Notes under the pieces: model-generated
What the model was told of the DNA's origin: nothing
Databases searched by the model: none
What the model saw: only the letters and a program-made list of their open reading frames with translations
Part shown: piece after piece, positions 22,232-27,549 of the stretch
Layout: every line of letters starts with the position of its first letter
Position numbering within the stretch: the first letter of the stretch is position 1
Assembly (NCBI GenBank): GCA_026645375.1
Contig: JAPFFX010000199.1
Span: 1-27,549 of the forward strand
Source: Citricoccus sp. WCRC_4
GTDB lineage: Bacteria > Actinomycetota > Actinomycetes > Actinomycetales > Micrococcaceae
Direction of reading: 5' to 3'
DNA: 27,549 nt
Translations under genes and position numbers: made by a program

Positions 22232-24627
22232 CGCGTCTCCTCGTCCTCACCGGCCGCGACAGGGGCTGAATCCGTGCTGACCGCCTCGTCGCGGGCCCTG
22301 TCCTCGTCGAGCACCGGCTGGACGTGGTCCTCCCAGAACCGCCGGGTCGCCTCTGAGAGGTCGTTGAGGCTGCCGTCGTTGAGGATCACCTCATCGGCGA
22401 TCTCGCGCCGCTCCGCGTCGTTGGCCTGGGCGTCGATACGCTGCCAGGCCTGCTGCATGGAGAAGCCGCGTTCGTGGACCAGCCGGGCGACCCGGGTCTC
22501 GGCCGGGGCCTCGACCGTGAGGACCACGTCGAACTCCTGGGCGGAGTCCGTCTCCACCAACAGCGGCAGGTCCACGACGACCACCGCGTGCGGCCCGGCC
22601 TCCCGGACCCGCCGCTCGATCTCCTGGCGCACGCGCGGATGGACGATGGCGTTGAGGCGCTCCCGGGCGCTGGTGTTGCCGAACACGATCTTTGCGAGGG
22701 CGTAGCGGTTGAGTTCGCCGCCGTCCGTGATGACGTCCCCGCCGAACACCTCCCGGATCTCGGCCAGGGCCTCGGACCCCGGGATGACGACGTCGTGGGC
22801 GACCCGATCGGCGTCGACGACCAGGGCGCCCAGCTCCCCCAGCTGCTTCCCCACCAGCGACTTGCCCGAGGCGATGCCACCGGTCAGGCCGACATGGAAC
22901 AGCGCCCGGCCGTCCTGGGCCCGTTGCCAGGCCCAGGTCTGCGGCTGGTGAGTGTCGTACTCGGGTTCCGTTCCGACCTCGTACTCGGGCCGGATCACGT
23001 ACTTGTCCATGTCGTGCTCATCCTCGTGTGCCCGCCGGTGGTATTCCTCGACCGGCAGCACCTTCTTCCACTGGCGAGTCCGGATCGGCTTCACCGCGCC
23101 GGCGTCCTCGCGCAGGGCCTGCAGCAGCATCCAGGACTGCAGCAGTGCCAGGGCCATGACAGGGGCGCCGATGACGATGATGACCTCCTGCAAGGCGCCG
23201 AAGCCATTCTCGCCAGAGGTGACGAGGATGACCGAGCAGATCAGGCCCACCGAGACCGCCCAGAAGATCCGCTGGCGCTTGGGGCCCACGTCCTCGTGGC
23301 CGGAGGCCAGGTTGTCGAGCACCAGGGCACCGGAGTCCATTGATGTCACGAAGAAGATGACGATGATCAGCAGGGCCAGCACCGCCGTCACACCGTAGAG
23401 GGGAAAGGACTGCAGGAACTGGAACAGTGCTGCTTCCACGTTGCCCTGGGTGACGATCGTCTCGGTCAGGCTCCCGGCGCCCGTCTCCGACCGGTCGATG
23501 CGGAAGGAGTTGAGCCCATAGACACCGAACCAGATGATGACGAAGGCAGTGGGCAGCCCGAGGCACGCGGTGACGAAGGCCCGGATGGTCCTGCCGCGGG
23601 AGATGCGGGCCACGAACAGGCCCACGAACGGCGACCACGTCACGGTCCAGGCGTAGTAGAACACCGTCCAGTCACCGGACCACTCGCCACCGCCGATGGT
23701 GTCATTGAAGAACGAGAGCATCGGCAGGTTCGCCAGGTACGATCCCGTGGATTCCACGATGCCCCGCACCGTGTCCATGGTGGCGCCCCACATCAGCACG
23801 TACACCATGAGGGCCACCGCCATGACGATGTTGAGGTAGGACAGCCGCTTGATGCCCTTGTCGAGGCCGGACAAGGCAGAGGCCAGCGCCACGGCAGTGA
23901 TGACGGCGATGATGCCGGCCTGTAGCCAACCGTTCATGGGCACACCCATGACGTAGTTCATCCCGCTGTTGATCTGCATGGCGCCGAGGCCCACGGACAC
24001 GGACAGGCCGAAGACGGTGGCTACCACGGCAAGGATGTCCACGACCTTCCCCCAGGTGCCGTGGATCCGGTCACCGAGCAGGGGTTGCAGGGCCGATGAG
24101 ACGCGCGGCGGCAACTGACGCTTGTACGTGAAGTAGCCGAAGCACAGTCCGGGAACCACCAGCAGCGCCCACATATGGATGCCGAAGTGGAAGTTGGCGA
24201 TCGCCAGCGCCTGGGTGGCCGCCAGGTCCGAGGCCGACTCCGTGCCGTACATCGGAGGGTTGACGTAGTGGTTCATCGGCTCCGCCACGCCCCAGAACAT
24301 GAGGACGGCGCCCACACCGGCGGCGAAGAGCATCCCGAACCAGGCGACGCCCGAGTACTCCGGTTCCGAGTCGTCGGTGCCCAGTTTGACCCGGCCATAA
24401 CGGCTGAGGGCCAGGCCCACCGCGACGAGCACCAGAAGAGTGGTGCCGAGCGTGTAGAACCAGCCGGCGTCGTAGCGCAGGAACGTCGACACGACGCCGA
24501 AGGCACCCTGGACGGGGGCCGGGAACAGGGCCATCGCCACCGTGAAGACGATGATGACCGACGCTGAGATGAAGAAGATGGCCGGCCCGGTCCGCAGGCC
24601 CAGCCGGTTGTGAAGACGAGTCAGCAT
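22228..24627 (-). CDS. BCCT-family transporter fused to a second dephospho-CoA kinase
   Basis: One uninterrupted 799-residue frame. Residues 12-505 form a BCCT (betaine/carnitine/choline) transporter: about 12 hydrophobic segments, AAGVGAVLMFWGVAEPMNHY in TM3, and the TM8 box FYYAWTVTWSPFVGLFVARISRG. Residues 506-574 are a charged cytoplasmic linker (RRAHEDEHDMDKYVIRPEYE). Residues 575-775 are a full CoaE: P-loop GLTGGIASGKS (580-590), VVDADRVAHDV (D605), VDLPLLVET (D686) and lid RVARLVHERGFSMQQAW. An acidic tail ends the protein. BCCT C-termini are cytosolic, so the kinase would hang on the inner membrane face. GAGGG five bases before the ATG at 24627 sets the start. In the BetP-like tryptophan box one tryptophan is threonine (T328), and the last glycine of GxGxG is valine, so the substrate and coupling ion are uncertain. 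Overlaps coaE by ATGA. Confidence 0.92.
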   Translation of the reverse strand: MLTRLHNRLGLRTGPAIFFISASVIIVFTVAMALFPAPVQGAFGVVSTFLRYDAGWFYTLGTTLLVLVAVGLALSRYGRVKLGTDDSEPEYSGVAWFGMLFAAGVGAVLMFWGVAEPMNHYVNPPMYGTESASDLAATQALAIANFHFGIHMWALLVVPGLCFGYFTYKRQLPPRVSSALQPLLGDRIHGTWGKVVDILAVVATVFGLSVSVGLGAMQINSGMNYVMGVPMNGWLQAGIIAVITAVALASALSGLDKGIKRLSYLNIVMAVALMVYVLMWGATMDTVRGIVESTGSYLANLPMLSFFNDTIGGGEWSGDWTVFYYAWTVTWSPFVGLFVARISRGRTIRAFVTACLGLPTAFVIIWFGVYGLNSFRIDRSETGAGSLTETIVTQGNVEAALFQFLQSFPLYGVTAVLALLIIVIFFVTSMDSGALVLDNLASGHEDVGPKRQRIFWAVSVGLICSVILVTSGENGFGALQEVIIVIGAPVMALALLQSWMLLQALREDAGAVKPIRTRQWKKVLPVEEYHRRAHEDEHDMDKYVIRPEYEVGTEPEYDTHQPQTWAWQRAQDGRALFHVGLTGGIASGKSLVGKQLGELGALVVDADRVAHDVVIPGSEALAEIREVFGGDVITDGGELNRYALAKIVFGNTSARERLNAIVHPRVRQEIERRVREAGPHAVVVVDLPLLVETDSAQEFDVVLTVEAPAETRVARLVHERGFSMQQAWQRIDAQANDAERREIADEVILNDGSLNDLSEATRRFWEDHVQPVLDEDRARDEAVSTDSAPVAAGEDEETR
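22861..22896 (-). repeat. 36-base direct repeat, copy in the fused CoaE
   Basis: Partner of the repeat at 22157-22192, 704 bases away in the same orientation. Recombination between the two would remove one kinase and leave a single fused gene. Confidence 0.75.
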
Positions 24628-24648
24628 GAGTTCCCTCGTTTCCGCTCA

Positions 24649-24694
24649 CCCCGGTCGTTCCGGGGACCGTGTCCGTGCGACAGGCGACAACTTA
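24649..24694 (-). promoter_or_regulatory. Leader of the BCCT-CoaE gene: candidate -10 and hairpin
   Basis: TAAGTT (24689-24694) is a possible -10. Between it and the ribosome site lies the perfect inverted repeat CCCCGG, 5 bases, CCGGGG (24649-24665), which could be a leader hairpin or an operator. The assignment is weak. Confidence 0.35.
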
Positions 24695-24723
24695 CCGCAC
24701 GAGGGCGGCGCGACGGCGACCCG

Positions 24724-24729
24724 TAGACT
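24724..24729 (+). promoter_or_regulatory. -10 (TAGACT) for leaderless yigZ
   Basis: TAGACT followed by seven bases and the ATG at 24737. It is divergent from the BCCT-CoaE promoter; the two candidate -10s are only about 30 bases apart, so expression may interfere. Confidence 0.55.
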
Positions 24730-24736
24730 GAACGGC

Positions 24737-25423
24737 ATGCCTGGCAGGTCGCGCAACGCGCAGTACACGGTCCTCCCTGCCGCCTCGGCCCACACCCCGG
24801 TCGTCCACGAACTGGAGATCCGGCGCTCCCGCTTCATCGGGTGCCTGGCCCGGGTGGAGACCGAGCAGCAGGCCCGCGAGGTCATCGCCGGCCTGCGCCG
24901 GCAGCACCATGAGGCCCGGCACGTGTGCAGCGCCTTCATCCTCGGTCCCGACCGGGACGTGATGCGATCCTCCGACGACGGTGAGCCGGCCGGGACGGCG
25001 GGCCTCCCGATGCTGGAGGCCCTGTCCCTCAGGGACACCGGTGGTGCGCGCGACCTCTCGGACGTCTGCGCCGTGGTCGTGCGCTACTTCGGCGGGATCA
25101 AGCTGGGCGCCGGCGGACTGGTCCGCGCCTACTCGGACGCCGTGTCTGCCGTCCTGGACACCACGCCCCTGTTCGCGCGGCAACGGATGGTGCTCACGGG
25201 GGTCGAGGCCCCGCACGCGGAGGCCGGCCGGTGGGAGAACGAGCTGCGCGCGGCCGGTTTCGCGGTGCAGGACACCGACTACGGGGCCTCCTCCGCCACC
25301 GTGACGGTCGCCCTGCCCGACGACGGCCGCTCGGGCGAGGCGTTCGCCGCGCGCCTGGCGTCGATCACGGCCGGGGCCGGGACGTTCCGCACGCTCGGCA
25401 GCCAGTGGGTGGACCTGCCGTGA
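24737..25423 (+). CDS. yigZ: YigZ/IMPACT-family protein
   Basis: This is a YigZ (UPF0029/IMPACT N-terminal) protein with a C-terminal DUF1949-type domain. ELEIRRSRFIGCLARVETEQQA, HHEARHVCSAFILG, SSDDGEPAGTAGLPMLEAL and CAVVVRYFGGIKLGAGGLVRAYSDAV are strong family marks. Eukaryotic IMPACT tunes the Gcn2 stress kinase; the bacterial role is unclear, with suggested ribosome or RNA binding. The ATG at 24737, not the upstream ATG at 24626, is chosen because TAGACT stands seven bases before it and the longer version adds 37 residues with no family match. The 228-residue length is normal. The stop overlaps the methyltransferase GTG as GTGA, so the two are coupled. Confidence 0.93.
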   Translation: MPGRSRNAQYTVLPAASAHTPVVHELEIRRSRFIGCLARVETEQQAREVIAGLRRQHHEARHVCSAFILGPDRDVMRSSDDGEPAGTAGLPMLEALSLRDTGGARDLSDVCAVVVRYFGGIKLGAGGLVRAYSDAVSAVLDTTPLFARQRMVLTGVEAPHAEAGRWENELRAAGFAVQDTDYGASSATVTVALPDDGRSGEAFAARLASITAGAGTFRTLGSQWVDLP

Positions 25424-26637
25424 ACGCTGCCCTCCCGTTCGGCCAGACTCCCCCGGTCGGACGCTCGGCCCTGACGGAGGGCTTCACGTACGACGCGCTG
25501 TCCCGCTGGCCCTACCCCGAGGCGCCCGGGCTGCAGGCCCACGACGCCGCGGACCTGTTGCTGCTGGACACCCTGCAGTCCTGGCTGGACACCGGACACG
25601 CCGGTGCGGAGCACGGCAGGCGCGGCGCCGTCGTCGTGCTGGAGGACCGGCACGGCGCGCTCACGCTCCCGCTGCTGGCCGCGGGCCACGACGTCCGGGT
25701 GGGGCAGGACGCCCTGGCCCACGAGCGGTCGCTGGAGGCCAACCTCGGCCGGTGGGCCACGCCGCTGCCGGGCACCCTGCACCGCGGCCCGGTGGACGCC
25801 GGGCTGGTGGCCGGTGCGCACACCGTCCTGCTGGTCCTGCCCCGCTCGCTCGATGCGCTGGAGCAGTGGGCGCACCTGGTGGCCGGGCACGCCGCCGAGG
25901 ACGTCGTCCTGCTGGCCGGGGGCCGGGACAAGCACATGACCCCGCGGCAGAACACCGTGCTGAACCGCCACTTCGAGTCCGTGGTCCCCGGGCGCGGCCG
26001 CTCCAAGTCCAGGGTCCTCACCGCCCGCGGCCCGGTCCGCGGGCGGCCCGCCCCCTTCCCCCGCACCGCGGTGCACGCCCTGCCCGACGTCGGCGCCGTC
26101 ACCCTCGCGGCCCACGGCGCCACCTTCGGGGGCACCGCCGTGGACCCGGGCACGCGGTTCCTGCTCGAGAACATCGGGGCGCTCGGGGACGTGGGCAGGG
26201 CCGTGGACGTCGGCTGCGGCAACGGGACGATCGCGGTCTACCTGGCGCTGCGGGCCCGCAGCGTGGGCCGGGAGGTCACCGTGGTCGCCACCGACCAGTC
26301 CGCCGACGCCTGCGCCTCCACCGCCCTGTCGGCCGGGCTCAACGGCGTCGCCGCACGGGTGGAGGTCCGCCGGGACGATGCCCTGGCCTCCTTCCCGGAC
26401 GCCAGTGAGGACCTGCTGGTGCTCAATCCGCCGTTCCACGCCGGCAACACCGTGGATCCCCGGGTGGCGTTGCGGCTGTTCGAGGCCAGCGCGCGCGTGT
26501 TGCGCCCGGGCGGCGAGCTGTGGTGCGTGTGGAACTCGCACCTGATGTACCGGCCCGAGCTGGACCGACGGGTGGGCCCCACCCGCCAGGTGGCCCGTGA
26601 CCGCACCTTCACGGTCACGGTCAGCACCCGGCGCTGA
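25420..26637 (+). CDS. RsmC/RlmG-like 23S/16S rRNA guanine N2-methyltransferase
   Basis: This is a class I SAM methyltransferase with the two-domain RsmC/RlmG plan. A degenerate N-terminal methyltransferase-like half (about residues 1-200, with VVVLEDRHGALTLPLLAAGHDV and PRSLDALEQWAHLVAGH) is followed by a catalytic half. There motif I is AVDVGCGNGTIAVYLALRA (about 261-279), and motif IV is VLNPPFHAGNTVD with N336-P-P-F, typical of enzymes that methylate the exocyclic amine of guanine. Homologues act on 16S G1207 (RsmC) or 23S G1835 (RlmG); I cannot separate them here. The GTG at 25420 overlaps yigZ by four bases. The pair ends at a strong terminator facing rpsA. Confidence 0.9.
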   Translation: MNAALPFGQTPPVGRSALTEGFTYDALSRWPYPEAPGLQAHDAADLLLLDTLQSWLDTGHAGAEHGRRGAVVVLEDRHGALTLPLLAAGHDVRVGQDALAHERSLEANLGRWATPLPGTLHRGPVDAGLVAGAHTVLLVLPRSLDALEQWAHLVAGHAAEDVVLLAGGRDKHMTPRQNTVLNRHFESVVPGRGRSKSRVLTARGPVRGRPAPFPRTAVHALPDVGAVTLAAHGATFGGTAVDPGTRFLLENIGALGDVGRAVDVGCGNGTIAVYLALRARSVGREVTVVATDQSADACASTALSAGLNGVAARVEVRRDDALASFPDASEDLLVLNPPFHAGNTVDPRVALRLFEASARVLRPGGELWCVWNSHLMYRPELDRRVGPTRQVARDRTFTVTVSTRR

Positions 26638-26663
26638 AGCGGGCGCGCACCCCCGGACAGCAC

Positions 26664-26696
26664 GAAGGCCCCGCACCGTGGTGGTGCGGGGCCTTC
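26664..26696. terminator. Bidirectional terminator between methyltransferase gene and rpsA
   Basis: Two perfect 14-base arms (GAAGGCCCCGCACC and its complement) around a 5-base loop. A-rich and T-rich edges are short (GAAGG, CCTTC). A second, outer inverted repeat, CCCGGACAG (26652-26660) with CTGTCCGGG (26705-26713), encloses it. It serves convergent genes on both strands. Confidence 0.88.
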
Positions 26697-26732
26697 CTGT
26701 CACGCTGTCCGGGTGGTCAGCGGTTCAGCCGA

Positions 26733-27549
26733 TCAGTTGCCGGTGAGCTTCTCGCGCAGGGCGGCGAGGGCCTCGTCGGAGGCCAGGGTGCCCTGGTCGG
26801 ACTCGCCGTGGTCCTCGGAGGAGTAGGAGGCAGCGCCGGACTCGACGGCAGCCGCGCCCTCGACGTCCTCGTTGAGGTGGCGGGCCACCTGCTCCTTGTG
26901 GGCCTCCCAGCGGGCCTGGGCGTCGGCGTACTGCTGCTCCCACGCGGCGCGCTGGGTCTCGAAGCCCTCGAGCCACTCGTTGGACTCCGGGTCGAAGCCC
27001 TCGGGGTACTTGTAGTTGCCCTCGTCGTCGTACTCGGCGGCCATGCCGTAGAGCGCCGGGTCGAACTCGGTGCCCTCCGGGTCCACGCCCTCGTTGGCCT
27101 GCTTGAGGGACAGCGAGATGCGGCGGCGCTCCAGGTCGATGTCGATGACCTTGACGAACAGCTCGTCGTTGACGGACACAACCTGCTCGGCGGTGTCGAT
27201 GTGGCGCGAGGCCAGCTCGGAGATGTGCACCAGGCCCTCGATGCCGTCCTCGACGCGCACGAACGCACCGAACGGCACCAGCTTGGTGACCTTGCCCGGC
27301 ACGACCTGGCCCAGGGCGTGGGTGCGGGCGAACAGCTGCCACGGGTCTTCCTGGGTGGCCTTCAGGGACAGGGAGACGCGCTCGCGGTCCATGTCCACCT
27401 CGAGCACCTCGACGGTGACCTCCTGGCCCACCTCGACGACCTCGGACGGGTGGTCGATGTGCTTCCAGGACAGCTCGGAGACGTGCACCAGGCCGTCCAC
27501 GCCACCCAGGTCCACGAAGGCACCGAAGTTGACGATGGAGGAGACGGTG
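26733..27549 (-). CDS. rpsA: 30S ribosomal protein S1, C-terminal part (5' end outside window)
   Basis: S1 binds mRNA on the 30S subunit and helps start translation. The visible part has two S1 (OB-fold) repeats. VSSIVNFGAFVDLGGVDGLVHVSELSWKHIDHP comes first (enters from the window end), then VVPGKVTKLVPFGAFVRVEDGIEGLVHISELASRHIDTAEQV. Each is followed by a VDMDRERVSLSLK or IDLERRRISLSLK strand. A typical actinobacterial acidic tail follows, with DPESNEWLEGFETQRAAWEQQYADAQARWEAHKEQV and a serine/glutamate-rich end. About 271 of roughly 490 residues are present; the start is beyond 27549. The stop at 26733 lies 36 bases past the terminator. In other actinobacteria coaE commonly follows rpsA; here yigZ, the methyltransferase and the BCCT part separate them. 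Confidence 0.95.
   Translation of the reverse strand, partial: TVSSIVNFGAFVDLGGVDGLVHVSELSWKHIDHPSEVVEVGQEVTVEVLEVDMDRERVSLSLKATQEDPWQLFARTHALGQVVPGKVTKLVPFGAFVRVEDGIEGLVHISELASRHIDTAEQVVSVNDELFVKVIDIDLERRRISLSLKQANEGVDPEGTEFDPALYGMAAEYDDEGNYKYPEGFDPESNEWLEGFETQRAAWEQQYADAQARWEAHKEQVARHLNEDVEGAAAVESGAASYSSEDHGESDQGTLASDEALAALREKLTGN

Noticed and set aside
22900..23120. The BCCT-CoaE fusion as a frameshift or stop-codon read-through artefact
   Set aside because: The frame is open without interruption through a linker that looks like a normal polar BCCT tail, and codon use shows no break. It remains worth checking on reads.
24626..24736. The upstream ATG at 24626 as the yigZ start
   Set aside because: It would overlap the BCCT-CoaE start region and add 37 residues with no family match, and the promoter at 24724 would fall inside the gene.
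1..27549. CRISPR arrays, insertion sequences, tRNA or rRNA genes, phage genes
   Set aside because: No regularly spaced repeats, transposase motifs, terminal inverted repeats, tRNA-like folds or rRNA segments were recognised on either strand.

Overview
The window is about 27.5 kb of high-GC DNA whose proteins, gene order and start signals point to an actinobacterium. The order Micrococcales, perhaps Micrococcaceae, is an inference from protein style; no marker gene here fixes it. It is mostly a conserved actinobacterial chromosomal block: whiA, yvcK, rapZ, uvrC, plsC-like, HAD phosphatase, uvrA, gntR-like, MBL hydrolase, tam-like, Ski2-type helicase, GNAT, S33 peptidase, hmp, terC, uvrB, coaE, a BCCT-CoaE fusion, yigZ, an RsmC-like methyltransferase, and the 3' part of rpsA. 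All three genes of UvrABC nucleotide excision repair are present.

Layout. Bases 1 to about 367 do not belong with the rest. They encode the middle of a Mg-chelatase/MoxR-type AAA+ ATPase on the plus strand, which stops abruptly where whiA (minus strand) also loses its last 70 or so codons. This looks like a chimeric junction. From 336 to 5140 lies the minus-strand whiA-yvcK-rapZ-uvrC cluster. From 5158 to 9624 lies a minus-strand uvrA-HAD-plsC run headed by a LexA (SOS) operator. From 9724 to 10955 a GntR regulator and an MBL hydrolase are divergent. From 10966 to 14542 a tam-like methyltransferase and a DUF3516-type helicase are divergent, and the helicase leads into GNAT and S33 peptidase genes. 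From 16548 to 19310 lie hmp and terC; terC has a recognisable yybP-ykoY (Mn2+) riboswitch in its leader. From 19345 to 24627 lie uvrB, coaE and the BCCT-CoaE fusion. From 24737 to 26637 lie yigZ and the methyltransferase. A strong terminator then separates them from convergent rpsA.

Main points. (1) A BCCT transporter is fused in one reading frame to a complete second dephospho-CoA kinase, and overlaps by four bases a normal stand-alone coaE. (2) Eight genes have a TANNNT hexamer exactly 6 or 7 bases before the start codon, the signature of leaderless transcripts. For uvrA this fixes a GTG start at 9624 and puts the LexA operator over its promoter. (3) A Mn2+ riboswitch precedes terC. (4) There is a junction near 368. 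Apart from these, the region is ordinary housekeeping chromosome. There is no CRISPR array, insertion sequence, tRNA or rRNA that I can see, and no stretch over 300 bases lacks a gene.
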